This document shows, piece after piece, positions 1 to 7,243 of a DNA stretch of 64,000 nucleotides. The position numbers and the translations under genes are program-made. Numbering within the stretch: the first letter of the stretch is position 1; each line of letters begins with the position of its first letter. Below the pieces are notes generated by a model. The model worked only from the letters and a program-made list of their open reading frames with translations, did no database searches and was not told where the DNA came from. Source of the stretch: MWEH01 sp035409945 (lineage in GTDB: Bacteria; Bacillota; Clostridia; Christensenellales; DTU072); contig DAONQC010000005.1 in assembly GCA_035409945.1 (NCBI GenBank), positions 1 through 64,000 on the forward strand, read 5' to 3'.

Positions 1-1269
1 GACACCTGCCGCGATCTGCATTGTTATGTTGGTGTGCCGTATCGAGTGTACCGTCCTTGGCGGCAGACCGGCTGCTTTGCAGATTTTATGCACCCAAGTG
101 TCTATCGTCCCGGGGTAAATCCGATTGCCGTCTTCGCTTATGAAGATCCGGTCAGTGCCAGCCCACCGATCTCCGACTGTTTTTTTGTACTGCTCGTACC
201 ATTCTTTGTATTCGGCAAGCACCCTGATCAGCTTTTCCGAGATTGCTATCTCGCGTTTGCTGCTTTCCGTTTTCGGTTCCTTCTCGACTACTCCGAATCC
301 CGTTACCGTCGTAATTGATCTCGCGATTGTAATCGTCGATTCATCGAAGTTGATGTTTGACCATTCCAGACCGCAGAGTTCCCCTCGACGAATGCCGGTG
401 AGTAGGAGTATCAGCGCAGCGGTTTTATACCGTATATCCTCACAGGCATCTGCCGCCGCGTAGAACTTTTTTGCATCCTCGTCGTTCATATAGTCGATCT
501 CTCTCGCCGGTCTTTTCGGGAATGTGATGTAGTCGGCGCTAGCATAGTTGTCGTTTATGATACGCTGCCGTTTTGCTGTGGAGAGTATCGCTCGCAGCGT
601 TCTTTTTACTTTGTGCATTGTTTCATAGGCGTAGGGCTCTCTGACCACTTGCACGTCGAAGATTGAGTCGATGCTTCGGTTCAGGCAGTCTGCAAGCCGC
701 TGTGCGTATTCGAAGCTGACCTTGTTTCCGCCCACCGCTGCCGTAAGACTACAGCAGTTGAAGTCTTTTTCGAACCGTAGTTTTCGGAAGCCCAGCTTTT
801 CGTCTTTCATTGCCTGTCGCAGTTCTGGCTTTGCAGTGACCACCTTTACGATTTTTTCTTTTTTGTCGAGCTGATCGTAGAACCGTTGAATGATCGTCGG
901 GCTTAGCTCTCGAAGCTTGTATCCACCGATTGCTGCCACAATGTCTGCGATGGCGTATTTGCAGTTGCTGTAATAGCTGGCGGACACTTCGTCTTTCCTG
1001 CGTTCCAGCCACCAATTAGCATAATCACTCACAAGCGTTTCCGGGGAGATACCTTGCCCGCCGGACGCTGTGAGCGACATTCGAAGGTCGTTTTCGTACT
1101 TGTCTGCATAGATTACGACTTCACGCTCAATCTGCTTTGCGCTCAGACCAGCGGGAGGTTTCCACGTCGTTGAATACGTGTTATACTTCCCGCTGCCCTT
1201 ATCGCGCATCTTGACTTGGATCCGATATGTCAGACCGGATTTCATCATTCTTTTTGTGATGGTTGCCAT
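1..1269 (-). CDS. Tyrosine recombinase/integrase, C-terminus outside window
   Basis: Catalyses site-specific integration and excision of the element that fills the first 8.9 kb. Translating the minus strand from ATG at 1269 gives an open frame to the window edge (423 codons). The start is preceded by GGAGG at 1276-1280 with good spacing. The N-terminal part (about residues 5-60) looks like an AP2/arm-binding region, followed by a core-binding SAM-like helical domain. The catalytic domain shows the box I arginine in TGIRRGELCGLEW and box II HSIRHT (H-x-x-R). The catalytic tyrosine would lie past base 1 and is not visible. It is transcribed away from the other element genes, with the excisionase-like gene 80 bp upstream. 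Family assignment is firm; the target site of this particular integrase is inferred. Confidence 0.93.
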   Translation of the reverse strand, partial: MATITKRMMKSGLTYRIQVKMRDKGSGKYNTYSTTWKPPAGLSAKQIEREVVIYADKYENDLRMSLTASGGQGISPETLVSDYANWWLERRKDEVSASYYSNCKYAIADIVAAIGGYKLRELSPTIIQRFYDQLDKKEKIVKVVTAKPELRQAMKDEKLGFRKLRFEKDFNCCSLTAAVGGNKVSFEYAQRLADCLNRSIDSIFDVQVVREPYAYETMHKVKRTLRAILSTAKRQRIINDNYASADYITFPKRPAREIDYMNDEDAKKFYAAADACEDIRYKTAALILLLTGIRRGELCGLEWSNINFDESTITIARSITTVTGFGVVEKEPKTESSKREIAISEKLIRVLAEYKEWYEQYKKTVGDRWAGTDRIFISEDGNRIYPGTIDTWVHKICKAAGLPPRTVHSIRHTNITMQIAAGV

Positions 1270-1351
1270 AGTGATTCCTCCGTTTCGTTTTTCTGCCATT
1301 GGCTATAGCGTTCCCTTGGCAACAAAAAGAAGCCAGAGGATTTGCGGAAAG

Positions 1352-1576
1352 TCAAGCTAAATCTGAAACTTTTTCAGAAAAAGAATTTGGATTGCCCGAC
1401 AAATAATTGATCAGTGCGTCCAAGTCCACCAGAACCTTCCTTCCAGCGTAAATGCAGTTGATTTTTCCTTCTCTGCATAAGGTTCTGACGCAATTGTGTG
1501 TGATGGCAGACTGTGCGTCTGCCGCTTTTATTTCGGCGACTGCCTCAGCAACCGTTCTCATTCTTGGTATTGCCAT
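1352..1576 (-). CDS. Excisionase-like helix-turn-helix protein
   Basis: Small (74 aa) DNA-binding protein of the excisionase/MerR-like HTH class, expected to steer the neighbouring integrase towards excision. The second half (RTLCREGKINCIYAGRKVLV, then LDALINYL) is the typical wing and helix seen in Xis-like proteins of Gram-positive integrative elements. A longer frame back to a TTG at 1642 is open, but it runs through a terminator and the tRNA fragment, so I chose the internal ATG at 1576 (MAIPRMR). Its ribosome-binding site is weak (AGGGC). It lies 82 bp upstream of the integrase start on the same strand, as xis-int pairs usually do. Confidence 0.75.
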   Translation of the reverse strand: MAIPRMRTVAEAVAEIKAADAQSAITHNCVRTLCREGKINCIYAGRKVLVDLDALINYLSGNPNSFSEKVSDLA

Positions 1577-1612
1577 ATTGCCCTGTTTTGCCCGATTTTG
1601 GCCTGAAAAGCG

Positions 1613-1650
1613 AGAAAAAACGCCTTCTGTCGTGGTAGACAAAAGACGTT
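1613..1650 (-). terminator. Rho-independent terminator after tRNA fragment
   Basis: On the minus strand a 13-bp stem (AACGTCTTTTGTC pairing with GACAGAAGGCGTT, two G-T wobbles) with the 6-nt loop TACCAC is followed by a run of six T. It follows the tRNA 3' fragment at 1658-1682 directly, as expected downstream of a tRNA gene. Confidence 0.8.
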
Positions 1651-1657
1651 TCTTTTA

Positions 1658-1682
1658 TGGTTCAAGCGGTGGGATTTGAACC
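1658..1682 (-). other. tRNA 3'-end fragment, candidate attachment-site remnant
   Basis: Read on the minus strand this is a T-loop (TTCAAAT), the 3' half of a T-stem (CCCAC), a 7-nt acceptor strand (CGCTTGA), discriminator A and encoded CCA. The 5' T-stem arm is GCAGG instead of the expected GTGGG, and no anticodon arm or D-arm precedes it. Homology to a tRNA therefore stops inside the T-arm, as at an integration crossover. A terminator follows. I read it as the right-hand remnant of an att site for an element that used a tRNA gene. The isoacceptor cannot be told. Confidence 0.55.
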
Positions 1683-1704
1683 TGCTGCTATGCTCTTGGC
1701 ACCT

Positions 1705-1790
1705 TGGGCACCATTTTTGGCACCCTCTTTGGTGCACTGCTTCCATTTCGACTTATAAATCCTGCACATTTTATGAAAGTTATCGCAATT
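1705..1790. repeat. Element-end repeat, left copy (pairs with 8729-8812)
   Basis: Shares a 21-bp exact core (starting TGGGCACCATTTTTGGC) with 8729-8749, and the similarity continues with gaps for roughly 85 bp. Both copies have the same orientation and both lie just inside a tRNA 3' fragment. Read on the minus strand, the core encodes a Gly-Ala/Val-Lys-Asn/Met-Gly-Ala-like tail resembling the C-terminus of Gram-positive phage and ICE integrases, so each copy could be a relic of an integrase 3' end plus att arm. Confidence 0.6.
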
Positions 1791-1863
1791 CGTCGCGTTT
1801 TGGCGTGAAAATTGCGTAATTTATCGAGTTTACGGACATAGCACACCCTACCTTCGAGGCAGG

Positions 1864-2916
1864 TCAATCCTGTTTCCAATTCTTTTTCAGCACAAATTTG
1901 CCAAGCACCCGCTTTTGTAATTTATAGGTATGCCCGTATGAGAGGTGTGCGCGGTAGCTAGAAAGCGTTTGCTTGACGTCCTCCAGTTCCACCAGATCGC
2001 GGGCGTAGGCGTACTCGAGATATTTTAACTTGCGTTTATATCTGTATTTCGTCTGCTGCTTTACCTTCCGTATAACCTTGCCCGTATCGGACAGATAAAT
2101 ATGCCAGCCGAGATAATCGACGCCGTTGCGGAGGGGAAACACCTGCGTTTTCTCATTGAATTCAAGCTGTAATTCTTCCTGCACGTATTCCCGCATACGG
2201 GCGAGGCAATCGTGCAGATATTGCTTGTCCGGGTGGATCAGGACGCAGTCGTCCATATACCGCGAATAATACTTGATCTGAAGTTTTTCTTTTATCAGCC
2301 GGTCGAAGCCGTCCAGATAGTAGATAGCAAACCATTGGCTGGTCTGATTTCCCATCGGGAGTCCCTTGCCGGGCGTAACCTCAAAGCTGTCAATGATCTG
2401 ATATAGCAGATCGAGCACGTCCGTGTCTATGAAAACCCGCGCAAGCTTCCGTTTCAGAATTTCGTGGTCGATGCTGTCGAAAAACTTATGAATATCACAT
2501 TTCAGGAAATAACCATCCGCGCCGTATTTGTTGTAATGCGCCCGCAGAAAGCCGTTTACGCGCTCGATAGCGAAATGGGTGCCTTTACCTATCCTGCATG
2601 CGGCATTATCATATATCAGTTTTCTGTCGAGCGCGGGAGCGAGCACTTCGTCGCAAACGCAGTGCTGAACGACGCGATCGATATAATGCAGCGCATGGAT
2701 CTTCCGTTCCTTCGGATCGTGAACGTAGAAGGAATAATATCCCGACATCTGATAAGTCTTGTTTTTCAGCGAATCGGAAATCCGCGTCAGATTCTTAGCC
2801 AAATTCAGTTCGAAATCGATAACTTCTTTGACGTCCCGCTTTCCGAGCCGTGCGACCTTATGCGCTTTGTAAAGATTCTGAAAATCACATATCTTCTCGT
2901 AGTCCGTCATTGTCAT
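1864..2916 (-). CDS. Reverse transcriptase of a diversity-generating retroelement
   Basis: Copies the template repeat RNA with errors at adenines and so diversifies the variable protein gene. The predicted protein has about 350 residues, a usual DGR RT size, with no maturase or endonuclease domain. Numbering from ATG 2916: catalytic Asp141 in CDIHKFFDSIDH, then MGNQTSQ at 188-194, YMDD at 220-223, and VDYLGWHIYL near the thumb. The G-N-x-x-S-Q signature in place of the QGxxxSP of group II intron RTs is a recognised mark of DGR enzymes. The frame is open up to ATG 3063, but the shorter start fits the family better and keeps the template repeat noncoding; the ribosome-binding site is weak. It lies 3' of the template repeat and Avd, the canonical order. 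Confidence 0.93.
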   Translation of the reverse strand: MTMTDYEKICDFQNLYKAHKVARLGKRDVKEVIDFELNLAKNLTRISDSLKNKTYQMSGYYSFYVHDPKERKIHALHYIDRVVQHCVCDEVLAPALDRKLIYDNAACRIGKGTHFAIERVNGFLRAHYNKYGADGYFLKCDIHKFFDSIDHEILKRKLARVFIDTDVLDLLYQIIDSFEVTPGKGLPMGNQTSQWFAIYYLDGFDRLIKEKLQIKYYSRYMDDCVLIHPDKQYLHDCLARMREYVQEELQLEFNEKTQVFPLRNGVDYLGWHIYLSDTGKVIRKVKQQTKYRYKRKLKYLEYAYARDLVELEDVKQTLSSYRAHLSYGHTYKLQKRVLGKFVLKKNWKQD

Positions 2917-3106
2917 AAAAAATCGTCGACAGGGCGAGCCGCCTCCATGCACGAAAGCGAACTCGCCGTAAGTCCTGAAAGCGTGTGCGTCCCGGACTGC
3001 CGCCGACATATGTTTTCCCGAAATCACTTTCGAGAGGGAATCCGATTCCTTTGTTCCCGGCACAGACCGCCGTACTTACGGTTAGGTTTCAGACCACATG
3101 GGAACA

Positions 3107-3240
3107 ATGCGGGACGGACCGCGTCATTATCGTTGTTAACATTGTTACCGTTGTTATTGACGGAGCCGTCATTGTTGACATTTGCAGCGTTGTTAGAATT
3201 GTTGCCGGGCGACCGCAGCCACCACCAGCAGAGTCCGGTG
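3107..3240 (-). repeat. DGR template repeat (TR)
   Basis: The sequence lies between the Avd-like gene and the RT and is noncoding as positioned. On the minus strand it reads in frame as G-L-C-W-W-W-L-R-S-P-G followed by an Asn-rich stretch built of AAC and AAT codons, then AVRPAL. AAY codons are the classic DGR template codons, because substituting the two adenines reaches many amino acids. The 3' end (3109-3123, sense GC-rich and free of adenine) is identical to 3870-3884 at the end of the TIR gene and is the likely IMH-type end. The 5' boundary near 3240 is estimated, because the partner sequence is hidden by the N gap. Confidence 0.9.
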
Positions 3241-3278
3241 TAATCGAATCCCCCGATTAAGCCGTCGGATCGCGTTTC

Positions 3279-3668
3279 CTACGGCTGTAATCTCCGTCTG
3301 TCGCTGTTGATCCACGCGCCGAGCAGGTTCTGACAATCTGCGCTCTGCCGTGATATCTGCTCGTATTGCTTCGGCAGAATACAGTTCTGCTCACGAGCCA
3401 GCAGCGAAAAATATGCAAGCAGTTTCAGGTTTGTCATGGCTTGATGTTGAAACTCAAGCCGTTTATCACGGGAAGAAGGGTTGTCTTTCGTAACGAAAGT
3501 ATCGTTGGCGCGGTACAGCGCCTCGATCACGTCGAGCGAAAGATTCTGCAATCTTGACGTAAACGTAAAACGAAACTGCTTCGGCGACTTTTGCGTGACG
3601 ATCATCACGTAGGAACACAGATCTTTTGCCTTTGTTATCACTGTCAGTTCGCTTTGTTTGTGTTCCAT
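3279..3668 (-). CDS. avd: Avd-like accessory variability determinant
   Basis: A 129-residue, mostly helical, basic protein of the four-helix-bundle class (relatives of the S23 intervening-sequence proteins). DGR Avd proteins form a pentameric barrel that binds the RT and template RNA; the length matches the family. Evidence is size, predicted helices (residues 8-25, 33-60, 68-98, 101-122), basic character (SPKQFRFTFTSRLQ), and position between the variable gene and the TR/RT. The start ATG 3668 has GAGG 12 nt upstream. Similarity of individual residues to known Avd was judged by eye only. Confidence 0.85.
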   Translation of the reverse strand: MEHKQSELTVITKAKDLCSYVMIVTQKSPKQFRFTFTSRLQNLSLDVIEALYRANDTFVTKDNPSSRDKRLEFQHQAMTNLKLLAYFSLLAREQNCILPKQYEQISRQSADCQNLLGAWINSDRRRLQP

Positions 3669-3699
3669 CCGAAAAACCTCGTTTTCAAAAATCGCGCGA

Positions 3700-3805
3700 C
3701 CGCCTTACGGCGGATAAGGCAAGTGCTGCGCACTTGCGATTGCGGGCTCCGCCCGCTGAGATTTGCACCCACGGGAACCCCCAAAAATCCTACGGATTTT
3801 CGGGG
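3700..3805. repeat. Cluster of four short-loop hairpins downstream of VR
   Basis: Four inverted repeats with 3-4-nt loops lie in 106 bp between the end of the variable gene and avd: 3700-3713 (CCGCC-TTAC-GGCGG), 3719-3737 (GCAAGTGC-TGC-GCACTTGC), 3742-3756 (GCGGGC-TCC-GCCCGC) and 3779-3805 (CCCC-A-AAAATCC-TAC-GGATTTT-C-GGGG). The last is flanked by GGGAACCCC repeats. In studied DGRs a small hairpin or cruciform just 3' of VR stimulates mutagenic homing. Here the nearest hairpin begins about 65 bp from the shared VR end. They could also act together as mRNA stabiliser or attenuator. Confidence 0.75.
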
Positions 3806-3844
3806 AACCCCTATGGCGCAGTGGAAGATTTCAGATTAGAAGAT

Positions 3845-6273
3845 TCAAGATCCGAGATTTATCCACAAAGCGGGACGGACCGCGCCAAGANNNNNNNNNN
3901 NNNNNNNNNNNNNNNNNNNNNNNNNNNNNNNNNNNNNNNNNNNNNNNNNNNNNNNNNNNNNNNNNNNNNNNNNNNNNNNNNNNNNNNNNNGCCTTGCGCA
4001 TAGCAGTATGCAGTTCCTTGACACTGACGCGCACTGTCTGAACTGAAGTATTTGTTTACTTCGGTTATGCTGAGAAGAAACACTTTGTCGGTCGTATTGT
4101 TGCCGGGAGAAGTACTATACGACGGGTTTTTATCCGCTGTCACTGTTGAACTTGCTATCATTTTCTGATGATCCGATCCGAATGCCGCGTTATAGAATGT
4201 GCCATTAAGCCATGTTCTTAGCGAGCACTTTTCCCACGTCGTATCTGTATATGTGCTGTTGTACTTTTGGCAATCAAGCGCATATTGGCTGATAACGAGT
4301 GCTTTATTGCCATCTACGGCAAGTACCTTCCACTCTATTTCTTCTTTGCCGTTTGAAGTATTGTTGTCCTGCTCATAAAAACCGAATTTGATAGTGGAAC
4401 CAACGTTTACATTTGTCAGTCCTGCTTTTTGCTTCACAAACAAGCATTCGGCTGCTTTGTCGGCGCTGTCTTTGTAATTCAGCGAATTGAACGCTTTGTA
4501 CGCATCTTCGTATTTCTGTGCATTATAAAGTTCCATTGCCGAATTATACTTACCACTCGTGATAACCGTTGTCAGCACAATCAGGAATGCGATACACGCG
4601 ACAACGATAGGAGTAGTAATTGCGATAATCTTTTTACGCTTCTTCGCCGCTCTTTCTGCAGCGATACGTTTTTGCTCCGCCTGACGCTCGCGCTCGAGAC
4701 GGTCGGCTTCTTCCTTCGCCTTGATTTCCTCGATCTTCCGCTGACATGCGTAGATCTGTTCGTCCGCGTCTTTCCAGCCGGAAATGGATTCATAAAGGCG
4801 GATAGCCGCTTCACACCCTGCAATACTGTTCTTTATCTGTTCATTGTGTGCTGAGGCGTATATAGCGTTCTTGCGGCACACTTCGGCTTTGTCGAGACAC
4901 TGTTCTACGAGAGCGTCGGCATCTTGGAATCCGGAAATGGATCTGAAAGTGTCCGCAGCCGCTTTGTACGCCGATTCCGTGTTTGCTGCATTCATAGCGG
5001 AAACCGCGCCGTTGTAGATGCCGGTCAGACGCGCGTTTTCGTTGCGCTCGTTGATATGCGCGATATAACCACGCATTTCGGCTTCGAGTTTATCATCACC
5101 GAAGCGAAGGACTTTGCCGTAGTTTTCTCTGTCATCAAAGGGGTCTGCGCAGTCTGCCAGCTGCTTGCGGCTTCTGACCTGTAGATCGACCATCAGCTTA
5201 CCGAGATATGCTTCCGCGTTCTTGGGGTCGATATCGAGCACTTTTTCACAATAGATATTCGCGTCCTGCCATTTGCCGTCCTCGAGGAACAGGAATGCTC
5301 TCTCGAGCAAAGGCGTAACATTAGCGTTGCTCGTACCAACAACGACCGTTTCCTTAACAGTAGCCTTCGGTTCGTCGACTTTTGCGATCTTTTTAATGCC
5401 TCTGATCAGATCCTGCATGAAGCCGAGTTTCGACATGTCCTGCGCTTGCAGGTGGGAGAATTCTTCCGGCAGGTCGTAGGGATCCATATCGCGGTATGCG
5501 GGGATCAGTACCTTCTTGCCGCCGCTTTTCTTGACGAGGGCAAGATAACGGCTCCATTCGTTCTTAACCCACACAGCGTTGAAATGCTCCGGCTTGGTAC
5601 CGAGCACGACCATGACCTTTGCGCTGTTCAGCGCGGCAAATATGTACGGTTCGTATGCGCTGCCGAGCTTATCTTCCAGCGTGATACGGGCGAAGAAGAC
5701 CTTGAAGCCCTCTTGCTTCAGCTGGTAATACAGATCGTTGGCAAGAACGCTGTCGGGCGTTCTGCGACCGTTGTTATCCGTTTCCTTGTAGCAGATGAAA
5801 ACGTCAAAAGGTTCTTCTTTTTGCGAAATGGCGAGTATGCCTTTTTGAATATCGTTGATCGTTTTCGCTTCTTTTTCGTAGAGCTCGCGCTGATAACCGT
5901 CCGCGTACTGAATGGCGGATTTGTAGTTATCGTCGTCGAAAATCGACGTAAACTGGGCGCGGTTGACTGTCGGCACACGTTTGCGCGTTGCGGGGTCTTC
6001 CACGTATTCAATGCCGTACTGACACAGAACGAGCGACCAGTACGCTTCCGCATCGGTCGTGTCTTCGGTCAGTATCTGCTCGTATATCGCAGCCGCTTTA
6101 TCAAATTCATTATTCCGGCGGAAATGATTCGCCCGGTCGTACAGATTCGCCCGGCGATCATCGTCAAGGCGCGGCAGCGTCTGCTTCGTACCGCAGCTGT
6201 CGCATACGCCAACTGTAGCTCCTTGCTCAAATTCTATTGTGCCGCCGCACATTTTACACTTAAATATAGCCAT
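3845..6273 (-). CDS. TIR receptor-like protein, DGR variable protein
   Basis: Zinc ribbon at residues 1-30 (Cys6, Cys9, Cys24, Cys27). Helical repeat region at 40-150. TIR domain at about 155-290 starting EEPFDVFICYKETD, with Glu239 in WVKNEW at the place of the TIR NADase glutamate. More TPR-like helices at 320-510, a charged coiled segment at 510-548, one membrane helix at 548-572 preceded by AAKKRKK (so N-side in), a further short repeat at 574-612, and a DUF6273/C-type-lectin-like domain from about 620. That domain breaks at the N gap (residue 761) and resumes as AVRPALWINLGS with stop TGA at 3845-3847. The gap is a 100-N placeholder not divisible by three, so reading straight through it gives a false out-of-frame tail. 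Start ATG 6273 overlaps the upstream TAA (TAATG). Inferred role: sensing something through the diversified domain and signalling or killing through TIR. Confidence 0.92.
3870..3990 (-). repeat. DGR variable region (VR), mostly in assembly gap
   Basis: Bases 3870-3884 are identical to the 3' end of the template repeat (3109-3123). In the next six readable bases (3885-3890), the three positions that are adenine in the sense strand of the template are all substituted (to G, T and C), and the three non-adenine positions are unchanged. That is the expected adenine-specific signature. The rest of VR lies in the N run; by analogy with the template it encodes a WWLRSPG...AVRPAL segment at the protein C-terminus. 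The upstream limit is unknown. Confidence 0.85.
3891..3990. other. Assembly gap (100 N) inside the variable region
   Basis: Exactly 100 N, the usual length of a scaffolding placeholder. Its location in the VR suggests the assembler failed there because the VR resembles the TR 770 bp away, or because the VR exists in several variants in the sample. Confidence 0.95.
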
Positions 6274-6513
6274 TATCTTATAACCTTCTTATACCTTGAT
6301 GAATTGTTCTGCGCTTTTCCTAAGAAGACAACATTCGGAACCGCACCACGATTAACAAGACTTTTGAACTGTCTACCAAAATCTCGTTTATCACCGGGCG
6401 ACAATTTATCCCATTCAACTCCTGTAAACAAATCTTTGAGCAAAAAAAACTGTATTTGGAGCTAAACTTCCGGTTTTGCTAATTGCCCTATTAATCCAAA
6501 TTTCGTCAACCAT
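6273..6513 (-). pseudogene. DUF1413-like small protein, frameshifted at a homopolymer
   Basis: From ATG 6513 the frame reads MVDEIWINRAISKTG..., then hits a stop (6415-6417) after 32 codons. Removing one base from the run of eight A on the plus strand (6442-6449) restores about 80 codons ending ...GAVPNVVFLGKAQ...YKKVIR. That reading has the DUF1413 pattern (LLKDLFTG.EW..L, then a fragment like FGRQFKSLVNRGAV). The restored stop TAA overlaps the TIR start by one base, so the two are translationally coupled if the frame is real. It could be a true mutation, a sequencing or assembly error, or slippage-mediated frameshifting. GTGAGG lies upstream of the start. Confidence 0.7.
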
Positions 6514-6523
6514 TGGGGTGTCC

Positions 6524-7228
6524 TCACTTCAAAGCCTTGCACTTCTTATTTCTATCGCCCACAAGAATCACAATTTCATCCGCGATCTCTTTTGCCTTTT
6601 CCGCATCGTCAGCGCCGACAGCAGAGGCAAATTCGTCCACCTTCACAGTGATTTTTGCCTCAATCACGGAAAGGTCATCGTTTGACATCGGATCGGAATA
6701 ACGGACGGTTTCGTACACCTTTTTGCATTCCGCTTTGACCGGCTCGCTTTTTGCGCGGGCGAGGATGCTCTCAGTATCGACCGTAAGATTCTTGATATAC
6801 GAAGTCTGGGTTTTGACCTTTTCATCAACCTTATTCACGGTGTCCGCCGCCCACACCGCTTTGATAACGGCAATGGCGTTGAACGCAAGAACAACGATGC
6901 AGACGATCGCAGCGATCCACGCCGGGCAGTTCGGAATCAGCATAAGTGCCGAGCCGACAACCAGCATGGCGATCAGCGCCGACCAACTTACCGTGATCAG
7001 CGGGATGTTCAAAAACATCTTTTTTAGGTTTTCCGCCTTGAATGCGAAATAGGCGCAAACGAGATTGCCGATAAACGCGGCAGCAATAAACACGAATGCG
7101 ATCCAGAAACGCGCGTCATAATTGATAACGTATCCGGGAATGATCGGGCGAACGAGGAATACTACGGCGCACCATACTGCGAGTAAGATTGCCCATATCA
7201 GAGCGTAAAATTTGAAATTCTTTTTCAT
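6524..7228 (-). CDS. Four-helix membrane protein of the TIR/SPFH operon
   Basis: A 234-residue protein of no family I recognise. Four predicted membrane segments at about 8-28, 41-63, 75-97 and 103-124 are followed by a soluble, helical C-terminal tail of about 105 residues, rich in Lys, Glu and Val, probably cytoplasmic. It sits 15 bp downstream of the SPFH gene and 10 bp upstream of the DUF1413-like frame, so it is cotranscribed. Its partner is likely the SPFH protein or the TIR receptor, since all three act at the membrane; this is inference from position only. Confidence 0.75.
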   Translation of the reverse strand: MKKNFKFYALIWAILLAVWCAVVFLVRPIIPGYVINYDARFWIAFVFIAAAFIGNLVCAYFAFKAENLKKMFLNIPLITVSWSALIAMLVVGSALMLIPNCPAWIAAIVCIVVLAFNAIAVIKAVWAADTVNKVDEKVKTQTSYIKNLTVDTESILARAKSEPVKAECKKVYETVRYSDPMSNDDLSVIEAKITVKVDEFASAVGADDAEKAKEIADEIVILVGDRNKKCKALK

Positions 7229-7243
7229 CGTTCCGTTCCTCCG

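Noticed and set aside
1688..1879. Minus-strand 63-codon open frame next to the integrase genes
   Set aside because: It spans the repeat and att-like segment, shows no domain, and is better explained as a remnant of an integrase end.
1864..2916. RT as part of a group II intron or retron
   Set aside because: No maturase/X or endonuclease domain, no intron RNA ends or msr/msd; the GNxxSQ motif, Avd and TR/VR fit a DGR.
2464..3243. Long plus-strand open frame (259 codons) opposite the reverse transcriptase and template repeat
   Set aside because: It is antisense to conserved RT motifs, has no ribosome-binding site and no recognisable domain.
5446..6465. Plus-strand open frame of 339 codons opposite the TIR gene
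   Set aside because: Antisense shadow of the GC-richer TIR coding sequence; composition follows the complementary codons.
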